Assembly: GCA_007119095.1 (NCBI GenBank)
Contig: SKQI01000177.1
Span: 1 to 24,587 of the forward strand
Source: Wenzhouxiangella sp.
GTDB taxonomy: Bacteria; Pseudomonadota; Gammaproteobacteria; Xanthomonadales; Wenzhouxiangellaceae
Direction of reading: 5' to 3'
Length of the DNA stretch: 24,587 nucleotides
The translations under genes and the position numbers were made by a program. The notes beneath the pieces were generated by a model. That model had not been told where the DNA came from. It searched no databases and saw nothing but the letters and a program-made list of their open reading frames with translations. Position 1 is the stretch's first letter; each line of letters starts with the position of its first letter. Positions 7,486 through 15,361 of the stretch are shown piece after piece.

Positions 7486-10169
7486 CACCGTCGGGTGTAG
7501 CGGCTGATATCAACGGTCTTGGCCCTGGCCTGGCCAACGAGACTGCTGTCATGAAAAGACTCGATCCAGGGCAGCAGACGCTCCAGAGGAACCGGGCGCT
7601 GCAGATGGTAGCCTTGAATCAAATCAGCGCCCAGCTCGGCCAGGCGATCCTGGATTGCCTGGTTTTCAACGCCTTCGGCAATGACCTCGTAACCCAGGGC
7701 ATGGCACATGTCGATGGTGGTTCGAACAATGGTTTCATTGCGCGGCGATTCCAGCATGTCCATTACGAACGAGCGGTCAATCTTGATCTCATGGACCGGC
7801 AGGGTGCTGAGATAAGCCAGCGATGAATGGCCAGTGCCAAAGTCATCAATTGACAGACGGACACCGGCCTTGTGCAGCTTGTGAAGCTGGGCCAGAGTGA
7901 TTTCCGGATCAGCCATCGCCGCCGACTCCGTCATCTCGATGATCAGGCGATCAACCGGCACGCCCGATCGTTCGATCTGATTCAGCACCCGATCGGCAAA
8001 GTCCGGGTCCTGCAGACTCAAGGGAGAAACATTCACCGCCACATGCAGCGGATAGCCGGCGCGCTCGAGTCGGTTGATGTACCCCAGCGCCCGGCTGATG
8101 ACCCAATCGGTCAGCGGACGCATCAGACCGGCTTTTTCGGCCAGATCAATGAACACATCAGGCGCAACCAGACCCTGCTCGGGATGCGGCCAGCGCAATA
8201 GCGCCTCTGCGGCGCAAATGCGGCCGTTTGCCAGTCTCATCTGCGGCTGAAGATGCAGCTCCAGCAAGTCATCGTCGATCGCCCGGCGAAGCTCGGTCAT
8301 CAAGGTCAGGCGGCCCGGCTTGTACGGGTTGGCCAACGAAGAGTAAACCGCCATACCCTGAACATCGCGGCCCGCCTGATCAAAGGCAATGAATGCGTGA
8401 CGAACCAGGGTCACGGCATCTGCACTATCGTCCGGACAAACCGCGCAGGCGCCGTTCACCCCCAGGCTTAAACTCAGGCCCATGTACTCGAACGGCCTGC
8501 GCACGCATTCGGCCAGGTCGTTCATCTGGGATCGGGGGTCTTCCCCCGGCATCAGTCGCAGCAGGAAGGCAAAGACATAGCCCTCGACGTGCGCTACGCC
8601 ATGACAATGCTCGCCGTTGTCTTCCACGGGCAAATGATTGTCCATCGCCATGACGTGCTGGTCGAGCCGTCGCGCCAGCAAGGCCAGCAGTCCACCGGCG
8701 TTGTCATGGCCCAGGGTCTTGTTGATGTCATCGAAGCCAAGCACCTTGAACAGCACCAGGCCCAGACGCTCATTACGCTGGCCAGGTTCGCTCAGCAGCC
8801 GGTTCAGGTGCTGATCCAGCGCGGTTCGGTTGGGCAGGCCGGTTAGCGGATGTCGTCGAGCCTGATCCAGCAATCGGCGCTTGACCTGCTCGCGCTCCTG
8901 CATGGCTTCCAGGCGCGCCTGCTGCTCTTCTATCCGGCCCTGGCGCTCACGGTGGAAGCGGTCCCCCAGCGCGAAGGAAAACACCAATGACGCCAGAACG
9001 GCTCCGCTTTCCATGGCGTAGCTCATCAGAAAGGCATTGCTGATGACGTTGCTCAAGGTCAGGATGTGGCCAACAACCCCCAGCAAAAGAACGAACCAGC
9101 CGGTAACAAAGTAAATCCCCTGGCGGTCGCCGTTGGCAGCGCGGACGATGCCAATGGCCAGAATCAGCAAGCAAACAACGGCAATCAAATTGACCGAAAT
9201 ACGGGTCGAAACGTTGTAGGACAGCAGCAAACCACCCAGGGTGGCTGCCGCACACAACCATGTACACATTCTAGCCAGCAGCTCACCGCGCGGCAGGCGC
9301 TGCTTCAGATCCAGAAACTCCCGGCAGAACAGACAAAAAAACAGCACCGACAAGGGCACCCCGGTCAGGATAAGCAGCTCGTGCAGGCGCGGGAAATCCG
9401 GCACCAGGTACATGAACGTGACACCGTGAAGAGTGGACATGCTGGCCAGCAGCGCAAACTGCACGCCGGCAAAATAAAGAAAGCTGCGCTCGCCGAATGT
9501 TCGCCATAAAAACAGGTTGAATACGGCCATGATCAGCAGCATGCCGTAGAACATGCCGCGGCTGGTCATATCTAGGCGATCATGGTCCTGAAAGGCTTCC
9601 GGCGCCCACAGCTGCATGGGCACCTGATGGGAGCCGGACGTCTGAATGCGAAGATAAACGGACTGATCGCGGCCAGGGTTGAGCGTCAGCGGAAACACGA
9701 AGGTACGCTGATTTAACGGGCGTTGACGGTGAGCGACACGATCACCAGTCAGGAAGCTCGCAGTCACCAAACCTTCTTCAACCCGGTAAAGCTCGACATG
9801 GTCCAGCAGCGGGTAGGCGATTTCAAGATAACGCTTCAGTGGTTGATCTGTCGGATTGACCAGACCCAGGCGATACCAGACAGCCGTGTCGTCATAGCCT
9901 CGGTTGATGACATCGCTTACGGCCTCCCAGCCCGGCATGGCGGGATTGACAAGCAAATCATCGATGCTCAGATAGCCACCAACCTCGCTGATCAGTTGCT
10001 CGACCAGCGCCAGCTCCGAGTCCGGCGCTGGCGCTGACCGCGAAGCCGCCGGCGCCAATTGCGCCGCGACAAGCAACAGCAGCAAGCCAATGAACGTGAC
10101 GGCCGGCAGGCGAGGCGGCGCGGGAGCCGTGACTGTATTCGAGAGGGGCGCGGTCTTCATGCCGCGCAT
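7485..10169 (-). CDS. 7TM-DISM / degenerate GGDEF / EAL c-di-GMP phosphodiesterase
   Basis: An 894-residue membrane sensor predicted to hydrolyse cyclic di-GMP. A signal segment (~22-42) precedes a periplasmic 7TMR-DISM extracellular domain (~55-190). Then come seven membrane helices of the 7TM-DISM type (~203-400) and a short coiled coil (~405-435). The GGDEF domain (~436-615) has lost its signature: the motif reads EGYVF (529-533), so cyclase activity is not expected. The EAL domain (~620-875) keeps its catalytic residues: Glu655 in EALLRW, Asn713, Glu745, Asp775-Asp776 in DDFGTG, Lys796, Glu832 and Gln852. The sensed ligand is unknown; DISM extracellular domains often bind carbohydrates. 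A Met at codon 4 is an alternative start. It lies downstream of gltA on the same strand, separated by 75 bases that hold a palindrome and a hairpin. Confidence 0.93.
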   Translation of the reverse strand: MRGMKTAPLSNTVTAPAPPRLPAVTFIGLLLLLVAAQLAPAASRSAPAPDSELALVEQLISEVGGYLSIDDLLVNPAMPGWEAVSDVINRGYDDTAVWYRLGLVNPTDQPLKRYLEIAYPLLDHVELYRVEEGLVTASFLTGDRVAHRQRPLNQRTFVFPLTLNPGRDQSVYLRIQTSGSHQVPMQLWAPEAFQDHDRLDMTSRGMFYGMLLIMAVFNLFLWRTFGERSFLYFAGVQFALLASMSTLHGVTFMYLVPDFPRLHELLILTGVPLSVLFFCLFCREFLDLKQRLPRGELLARMCTWLCAAATLGGLLLSYNVSTRISVNLIAVVCLLILAIGIVRAANGDRQGIYFVTGWFVLLLGVVGHILTLSNVISNAFLMSYAMESGAVLASLVFSFALGDRFHRERQGRIEEQQARLEAMQEREQVKRRLLDQARRHPLTGLPNRTALDQHLNRLLSEPGQRNERLGLVLFKVLGFDDINKTLGHDNAGGLLALLARRLDQHVMAMDNHLPVEDNGEHCHGVAHVEGYVFAFLLRLMPGEDPRSQMNDLAECVRRPFEYMGLSLSLGVNGACAVCPDDSADAVTLVRHAFIAFDQAGRDVQGMAVYSSLANPYKPGRLTLMTELRRAIDDDLLELHLQPQMRLANGRICAAEALLRWPHPEQGLVAPDVFIDLAEKAGLMRPLTDWVISRALGYINRLERAGYPLHVAVNVSPLSLQDPDFADRVLNQIERSGVPVDRLIIEMTESAAMADPEITLAQLHKLHKAGVRLSIDDFGTGHSSLAYLSTLPVHEIKIDRSFVMDMLESPRNETIVRTTIDMCHALGYEVIAEGVENQAIQDRLAELGADLIQGYHLQRPVPLERLLPWIESFHDSSLVGQARAKTVDISRYTRR

Positions 10170-10219
10170 GATGACCGAACCAGGCGGTTGCGGTCATCGG
10201 GAATTCGCCTCGAGCTAGC

Positions 10220-10235
10220 CTAGGAAATTTCCTAG
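10220..10235. repeat. Perfect 16-bp palindrome downstream of gltA
   Basis: CTAGGAAATTTCCTAG is a perfect uninterrupted palindrome with an AT-rich centre. It lies ten bases after the gltA stop codon and 51 bases before the EAL gene's ATG (minus-strand direction). Its position fits either an operator for the EAL gene or, together with the adjacent GC hairpin, a transcript-end element. No second copy was noticed in the window. Confidence 0.55.
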
Positions 10236-10236
10236 A

Positions 10237-10254
10237 CCGGCGCCTCAGCGCCGG
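10237..10254 (-). terminator. GC-rich hairpin across the gltA stop codon
   Basis: A seven-base stem, CCGGCGC at 10237-10243 pairing with GCGCCGG at 10248-10254, with a four-base loop that contains most of the gltA stop codon (10245-10247). Downstream in the gltA direction the sequence is not a clean T-run but enters the palindrome at 10220-10235. It may be an atypical terminator or a 3'-end stabilising structure limiting read-through into the EAL gene. Confidence 0.4.
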
Positions 10255-11534
10255 GCGATCTCCACATAATCGCGCTCTCCTGCGCCGGTGTAGACCTGGC
10301 GTGGACGGCCGATGCGATGCGGACTGCCGGACTGCTCCAGCCATTGGCTGACCCAGCCGACCGTGCGGCCAATGGCAAACATGGCGGTAAACATGCTGGT
10401 CGGGATGCCAAGCGCCTTGTAGATGATGCCGGAATAGAAATCCACGTTCGGATAAAGCTTGCGCTGGACGAAATAGTCATCCTCCAGCGCGATCTTTTCC
10501 AGCGCCATGGCCAGGTCCAGCAACGGATCCTTCTGTCCAAGCTCCTGCAGCACTTCGTGGCAAGCCTTGCGGATAATGGTGGCCCGCGGGTCGAAGTTCT
10601 TGTAGACGCGATGGCCAAAACCCATCAGGCGGAACGGGTCATTCTTGTCCTTGGCCCGTTTGACGAACTCACCCACCCGGCTGACGTCGCCGATCTGATT
10701 GAGCATGTTCAACACCGCCTCGTTGGCGCCGCCATGGGCCGGCCCCCAAAGGGCGGCGATTCCTGCGGCCACGCACGCGTAGGGGTTGGCACCGGTGGAG
10801 CCAACCAGACGCACCGTAGAGGTCGACGCATTCTGCTCATGATCGGCGTGCAGGATGAACAACAGATCCAGCGCCTTGGCCGCAACCGGATTGACCTCAT
10901 AGGACTCCGCCGGCACCGAGAACATCATGTGCAGGAACCGCTCCGAGTAGTTCAGCGAGTTCCGGGGGTAAGCGCTGGGCCAGCCCATGTAATGCCGGTA
11001 AGCGGCCGCCGCAATCGTCGGCATCTTGGCGATCAGCCGCTTGGCGGCCAGGTCGCGCTGCTCGGCATCCTTGACGTCGAGCTTGTCGTGATAAAAACCA
11101 GCCATGGAGCCAACCACGCCAGACAGAATGGCCATTGGATGAGCGTCGTAGTGGAAACCGCTCATGAAGCTGTTGATCTTCTCGTGGACCATCGTGTGAT
11201 ACGTGATATCACGCTCGAAACGACTGAATTGATCGGCGCTGGGCAACTCGCCGTACAACAGCAAGTAGGCAACCTCGACGAAACTCGATTTCTCAGCCAG
11301 TTGCTCGATCGGATAGCCGCGGTAACGGAGGATGCCTTCGTTGCCGTCGATGTAGGTGATATCGCTCTTGCAACTGGCCGTCGTGCCGTAACCCGGATCA
11401 AAGGTGAAATAGCCAAGCTCCGGATGCAAGCGGCTGATATCCAGGGTCGGATCGCCCTCAGAGCCCGCTACCACGGGCAAGTCGAGCGTTTTTCCAGATT
11501 CGGGATCGTTCAGGGTCAATTTGCGTTCGGACAC
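10245..11534 (-). CDS. gltA: Citrate synthase (type II)
   Basis: Condenses oxaloacetate and acetyl-CoA to citrate, the entry step of the TCA cycle. The 429-residue protein matches E. coli GltA (427). It contains the catalytic histidines in LHADHEQNAS and GFGHRVYK and the catalytic Asp in PNVDFYSG, plus WGPAHGGANEA of the CoA site. The frame stays open to an ATG at 11657, giving 41 extra residues of low-complexity sequence. The GTG at 11534 is chosen because an AGGAGA box sits about eight bases upstream and the product then starts SERKLTL, as in the family. The first ~45 residues form the small domain of the hexameric, NADH-regulated gammaproteobacterial type. A 123-base leader and an inverted repeat lie upstream. 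Confidence 0.96.
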   Translation of the reverse strand: MSERKLTLNDPESGKTLDLPVVAGSEGDPTLDISRLHPELGYFTFDPGYGTTASCKSDITYIDGNEGILRYRGYPIEQLAEKSSFVEVAYLLLYGELPSADQFSRFERDITYHTMVHEKINSFMSGFHYDAHPMAILSGVVGSMAGFYHDKLDVKDAEQRDLAAKRLIAKMPTIAAAAYRHYMGWPSAYPRNSLNYSERFLHMMFSVPAESYEVNPVAAKALDLLFILHADHEQNASTSTVRLVGSTGANPYACVAAGIAALWGPAHGGANEAVLNMLNQIGDVSRVGEFVKRAKDKNDPFRLMGFGHRVYKNFDPRATIIRKACHEVLQELGQKDPLLDLAMALEKIALEDDYFVQRKLYPNVDFYSGIIYKALGIPTSMFTAMFAIGRTVGWVSQWLEQSGSPHRIGRPRQVYTGAGERDYVEIARR

Positions 11535-11663
11535 CGGGGTTCTCCTAGGGGCTGTTTCAGTTGGCTCTCTGGTACCCAGCGGGCTCATTTCCCGGGTGGT
11601 AGGCGGGATCGAGTCGGCACAACTCGGGCTCTGGTCCAGTACGTGGCCGTATGTCAATCCCTT

Positions 11664-11690
11664 AGTATCTCACAGACACGCAAATGCGTG
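11664..11690 (-). promoter_or_regulatory. Candidate gltA promoter with inverted-repeat operator
   Basis: On the minus strand, TGTGAGATACT provides a TGn-extended -10 (GATACT at 11669-11664, four of six consensus positions). Just upstream lies a 14-base inverted repeat, CACGCATTTGCGTG at 11690-11677, with six-base arms and a two-base centre. The repeat would cover the -35 region, the place expected for an operator. The predicted start near 11657 gives a leader of about 120 bases before the GTG at 11534. A TTGACA at 11657-11652 lies downstream of this but has no matching -10. The binding protein is unknown. The rest of the 11535-11830 gap shows no convincing promoter for the plus-strand operon. 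Confidence 0.35.
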
Positions 11691-11830
11691 CATCAGAACG
11701 CGGCTGGCGTCGAATCCGGACGCAGTTTAGAGTATGGTGGAAGTCAACTGGGGTGAGCCAGCCGTTCGCTACCCTGCCAGCACCACTGACGACAAACGGC
11801 GATCAACAAGCCGGAAGAGGGAAAGACATC

Positions 11831-12841
11831 GTGCCAGCCTATCTTCGGTCCCCGACCGTTGTTGCCATGACCAACGCATTTGCAACGGTGAGCATGGCGA
11901 TTGCGGCGGTTGTGATAACCATAGCCGTGCCGCAAACGGCTGGCGCCACCGACCTGCCCGAGCGGTTCACTACCCCGCAGGCGCGCGAGGCCGGCCAGCG
12001 GGTGGCCGCCCTTGGCCGCATTGAACCGATCCACGGCGTGATTCGCCTGGGCGCCCCGGCCCCGCTGGCTTCAACCACCGGCCTGCTGATCAGAGAGCTG
12101 TTTGTCGAAGAAGGTGATGACATTCGGGTCGGGCAGGAGCTGGCCGTCACTGACATCGCCGGGGTGCTGCAAGCGGTCACCGAGGAAACCCGCACTGCCA
12201 TCGACCTGGCCCGGCAACAGGCCCGGGCGGCGCAAAGCCAGGCCGAAGTAAGCTGCGTGCTGGCCGAAGTCCGGGAACGCGAGGCCGAGCGCCGGGAGGC
12301 GCTGCTGGCCCGGGAAGTGGTCACCACCGAGGAGAGCGAACGGGCCCGGGCCGATGCGCGGCTGGCCGCGGCCACCTGCCACTCCGCCCAAGACCAGGCC
12401 CGGGCCATCGAAGCGGCCGTGCCGGTGGCCGAAGCTGCTCATCAACGTGCCCGGGCCGAGTACGAGCGCAGCCGTATCGTTTCACCAATAGATGGACGCG
12501 TGCTCGACATCCTTGCCCGACCCGGTGAGCTGGTTGGTCTGGGCGGAGCGATCGAGGTCGCCAAAACCGATCGCATGCAGGCCATTGCCGAGGTTTACGA
12601 GGCCGATTTGCCGCGTATTGCCGTGGGCCAGCCGGCGGAAGTCAACAGTCCGGTGCTTGAACGCAGCCTGACCGGCACCGTGCGCCACATCCGCCCGCGG
12701 GTGCGCAAGCAGGATGAAACCGACACCGATCCAGCCGCACGCAAGGATGCGCGCATCGTCGAGGTCGAAATCCTGCTCGATCAGCCCGAAGCAGTGGCCG
12801 GGCTGACCAATCTGCAGGTCACCGTGTTGATCAACCCTTGA
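11831..12841 (+). CDS. DevB-like (HlyD-family) periplasmic adaptor of an ABC exporter
   Basis: A 336-residue membrane fusion protein that would link the inner-membrane ABC transporter to an outer-membrane TolC-type duct. The N-terminal hydrophobic segment (~13-37) ends near GATDLP and serves as signal or anchor. A lipoyl/barrel-sandwich half (~50-105) and an Ala/Glu/Arg-rich coiled-coil hairpin (~108-205) follow. After these come the second lipoyl half, RIVSPIDGRVLDI, and a beta-barrel region ending LQVTVLINP. The IDGRVLDILARPGE block and the C-terminus resemble DevB of cyanobacterial glycolipid export. The frame opens at 11684, but the GTG at 11831 has a GAGGG box nine bases upstream and places the signal segment correctly; ATG 11868 is another choice. 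It is first in a four-gene operon, 16 bases before the permease. No TolC gene is in the window. Confidence 0.85.
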   Translation: MPAYLRSPTVVAMTNAFATVSMAIAAVVITIAVPQTAGATDLPERFTTPQAREAGQRVAALGRIEPIHGVIRLGAPAPLASTTGLLIRELFVEEGDDIRVGQELAVTDIAGVLQAVTEETRTAIDLARQQARAAQSQAEVSCVLAEVREREAERREALLAREVVTTEESERARADARLAAATCHSAQDQARAIEAAVPVAEAAHQRARAEYERSRIVSPIDGRVLDILARPGELVGLGGAIEVAKTDRMQAIAEVYEADLPRIAVGQPAEVNSPVLERSLTGTVRHIRPRVRKQDETDTDPAARKDARIVEVEILLDQPEAVAGLTNLQVTVLINP

Positions 12842-12857
12842 GCGGCGGTACGATTTG

Positions 12858-14006
12858 ATGCGCGCTCCGCTGGGATGGCTGCAGCTCAAGCACCGGCCAC
12901 TACGCCTGCTGGTGGCCATTGCCGGCATTGCCTTTGCCGTGTTGCTGATCATGATGCAGCTCGGCTTCCGCACGGCGCTGTTTGAAAGCTCGGTGCGGCT
13001 GCATCAGCAGCTCAACTACGATATCGCCTTGTTCTCGGTCGACAGCGTATTCATCGTCCGACCGCAGGATTTTTCCATCTACCGTCTCTACCAGGCCCTG
13101 GGCGATGAAGAGGTGGCCCAGGCAATGCCGGTCTACCTGTTTCCGGCAGTCTGGAAGAACCCCTGGAACAACGACCGCCGAAGCCTGTCTGCGCTGGGTT
13201 TCGACCCCCAGCACAACATTCTCGACGCGCCCGGTTTTGCCGATGTCCGACCGCTGCTGGGCCAACAAAACGTGGTTGCCTTTGATGCCGCCTCGCGCCC
13301 CGAGTTCGGCCCGGTAGGCACCGTGCTGGAGGGCGGCGGCCGATTGTCTACCGAGATCAACGACCGCGATATGGAAGTGGTTGGCCTGTTCGAGCTTGGT
13401 ACCTCGTTCGGTATCGACGGCATGATCATCACCAGCGATGACAACTGGCTCAGGCTGTTCCCCGACCGCTCGCGCAATCGCATTCAGCTTGGGCTGCTTA
13501 CGCTTGTTGAAGGGGCCGACCCGGAGCAGGTGCGCGAACGCTTGAGCCAGCGTCTGCCCGACGATGTCCTGGTCATGACCCGGGCCGACTTTGTCGAGCG
13601 CGAGCAGCGCTACTGGAACTCGGCTACGCCCATTGGCTACATCTTTGCCTTTGGCGCCATCATGGGCCTGATCGTCGGCGGCATCATCGTCTACCAGATC
13701 CTGTTTGCCGACGTTTCCGAACATCTGAACGAGTACGGCACCCTGCGCGCCATCGGCTACCGCAACAGCTTTGTTTCCGGCATCGTGCTGCAGCAGGCCG
13801 TTATTCTGGCCGTGCTCGGGTATCTGCCGGGGCTGCTGCTGGTCTGGTGGCTGTACGGGCTGACCGCCGATGCCACCCAGCTGCCACTTTACATCACCAC
13901 CGAGCGCGCCCTGGGGGTGTTTGCCACCACCCTTGCCATGTGCGCCTTGAGCGGCCTGCTGGCCATGCGCAAGGTACGCCGGCTTGACCCGGCCGACGTG
14001 TTCTGA
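12858..14006 (+). CDS. DevC-like ABC exporter permease (FtsX/MacB fold)
   Basis: A 382-residue inner-membrane permease. One N-terminal helix (~16-36) is followed by a large periplasmic domain (~40-250), then three C-terminal helices (about 255-280, 303-325 and 345-365): the four-helix FtsX/MacB-type topology. The opening block, APLGWLQLKHRPLRLLVA, the LIMMQLGFRTALFESSVRLHQQL stretch and the YGTLRAIGY coupling region resemble DevC. DevC works with DevB and DevA to export heterocyst glycolipids in cyanobacteria; related proteobacterial systems are uncharacterised. The ATG at 12858 is preferred to an in-frame TTG at 12855. Only two bases separate its stop from the ATPase start, so the two subunits are made together. 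The substrate is inferred to be lipid-like, not shown. Confidence 0.88.
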   Translation: MRAPLGWLQLKHRPLRLLVAIAGIAFAVLLIMMQLGFRTALFESSVRLHQQLNYDIALFSVDSVFIVRPQDFSIYRLYQALGDEEVAQAMPVYLFPAVWKNPWNNDRRSLSALGFDPQHNILDAPGFADVRPLLGQQNVVAFDAASRPEFGPVGTVLEGGGRLSTEINDRDMEVVGLFELGTSFGIDGMIITSDDNWLRLFPDRSRNRIQLGLLTLVEGADPEQVRERLSQRLPDDVLVMTRADFVEREQRYWNSATPIGYIFAFGAIMGLIVGGIIVYQILFADVSEHLNEYGTLRAIGYRNSFVSGIVLQQAVILAVLGYLPGLLLVWWLYGLTADATQLPLYITTERALGVFATTLAMCALSGLLAMRKVRRLDPADVF

Positions 14007-14008
14007 CC

Positions 14009-15352
14009 ATGGCAGGCGGAGAATCCATCCAGGTCAGCGGCCTGAATCATTACTTCGGCAAGGGCGCACTGCGCAAGCAGATCCTGTTTGACATCACCAC
14101 CACCATCCCAGCCGGCGAAATCGTGATTGTCACCGGGCCTTCAGGCTCGGGCAAGACCACTTTGCTGACCCTGATCGGCGCCCTGCGCTCGACCCAGGAG
14201 GGCAGCGTCAAGGTGCTCGGCCAGGAGCTGTGCCAGGCCCGATCCGGCCTGCTGGAAAAGGTACGCCGCCAGATCGGATTCATCTTCCAGAGTCACAACC
14301 TGGTCGCCTCGCTGTCTGCCCGGCAGAACGTGGAGCTGGGGCTGCGGGTCAGCGGCAAGCTCAAGGGCGGGCGTGCCCGCAAGGCGGCGGTTGACATGCT
14401 CGAAGCGGTGGGCCTGGGCCAGCGCATGGGACACAAGCCCGAGCAAATGTCCGGCGGCCAGCGCCAGCGCGTCGCGATTGCCCGCGCCCTGGTCTCCGAG
14501 CCCGCTATCGTGCTGGCCGACGAGCCCACCGCCTCGCTGGACAAGCAAAGCGGACGCGAAGTGGTTGACCGGATGAAAAACCTGGCCCGCCAGCACGGCA
14601 CGACCATCCTGCTGGTCACCCATGACAATCGCATTCTCGACGTGGCCGACCGCATCGTGCACCTGGAAGACGGCAAGCTGTCCACCTTCACCGACTCGGT
14701 GATCGCCGACAATCGTCGGATGATGCAAACCCTGGCCGATCAGCGCCGCAAGCAGCCCATCGACGAGCTGGTCGCCGGGCTTGACGATACCGGCTTCCAG
14801 GAACTGCTCGGTGAGATCAGCGAAGAGTCGCGCCAGTTCCTTGAAGCCACCGCCCTGGCCAACGACATGGCGTTTCGCAGCATCCTGGAGCAGGGCTTGT
14901 TCGCCTTCACTGCACGTCTGGGGCAGGTAATGGCAGCCGAACGTGCCTCGCTGTTCCTGGTCGATGCCGAGCGGCGCTCGCTGGTCCTCAAGGTTGCCGA
15001 GGATCTCCCGAAAAGCGGTGAGGTTCGAATTGATATCGGCAGCGGCATTGCCGGCGCGGCCGCCCAGGGTGGCGAGCCGATCCGGGTTGAAGACGCCTAT
15101 ACCGATCGGCGCTTCAATCCGGAGGTGGATCGCCAGTCGGGCTTTCGCACGCGCAGCATCCTGGCGCTGCCGATCAAAAACCGCGACCAGCAGGTTTTTG
15201 CGGTCGCCCAGCTACTCAATCGCCGGGACGGAGAGCCTTTCGATGCCGGCGATGAAGAACGTTTCGCCGACTTCGTCAAGCCGCTCGGGGTGATTCTCGA
15301 GACCCTCCAGAGCCTGGATAGAATAACCAGCGCTCACCGCGCCTCTTCCTGA
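14009..15352 (+). CDS. DevA-like ABC ATPase fused to a GAF sensor domain
   Basis: A 447-residue protein, about twice the usual length of this ATPase class. Residues 1-235 are a complete nucleotide-binding domain: Walker A GPSGSGKT (43-50), Q-loop FQSHN (93-97), signature MSGGQ (147-151), Walker B VLADEP (168-173) and switch His205 in VTHD. A linker helix (~236-290) leads to a GAF domain (~292-435) with ASLFLVDAE and GSGIAGAAAQGGEPIRVEDAYTD. The GAF ends in an NR...FDAGDE pattern (404-416), close to the NKxnFx3DE signature of cyclic-nucleotide-type GAF domains, with Lys replaced by Arg. Similar motif remnants occur in other GAFs, so the ligand is not settled. A cytosolic GAF on an exporter ATPase suggests transport gated by a small molecule. 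It lies two bases after the permease and ten before the patatin gene. Confidence 0.9.
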   Translation: MAGGESIQVSGLNHYFGKGALRKQILFDITTTIPAGEIVIVTGPSGSGKTTLLTLIGALRSTQEGSVKVLGQELCQARSGLLEKVRRQIGFIFQSHNLVASLSARQNVELGLRVSGKLKGGRARKAAVDMLEAVGLGQRMGHKPEQMSGGQRQRVAIARALVSEPAIVLADEPTASLDKQSGREVVDRMKNLARQHGTTILLVTHDNRILDVADRIVHLEDGKLSTFTDSVIADNRRMMQTLADQRRKQPIDELVAGLDDTGFQELLGEISEESRQFLEATALANDMAFRSILEQGLFAFTARLGQVMAAERASLFLVDAERRSLVLKVAEDLPKSGEVRIDIGSGIAGAAAQGGEPIRVEDAYTDRRFNPEVDRQSGFRTRSILALPIKNRDQQVFAVAQLLNRRDGEPFDAGDEERFADFVKPLGVILETLQSLDRITSAHRASS

Positions 15353-15361
15353 CCGATAGCC

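Noticed and set aside
11652..11657. TTGACA on the minus strand upstream of gltA as a -35 box
   Set aside because: No acceptable -10 hexamer lies 16-18 bases downstream. The extended -10 at 11664-11669 is a better candidate.
11535..11657. N-terminal extension of citrate synthase from the ATG at 11657
   Set aside because: The extra 41 residues are unlike the family, while the GTG at 11534 has a strong AGGAGA ribosome binding site and gives normal length.
10317..11756. 479-residue plus-strand open frame opposite gltA
   Set aside because: It lies antisense to a certain citrate synthase. Its composition is that of a reverse-complement frame in high-GC DNA and it shows no family motif.
12858..15352. 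MacB-type macrolide or LolCDE lipoprotein exporter
   Set aside because: The permease shares the fold, but its N-terminal sequence and the separate DevB-like adaptor fit DevBC better. LolC/E motifs and a MacB-style fused ATPase-permease are absent.
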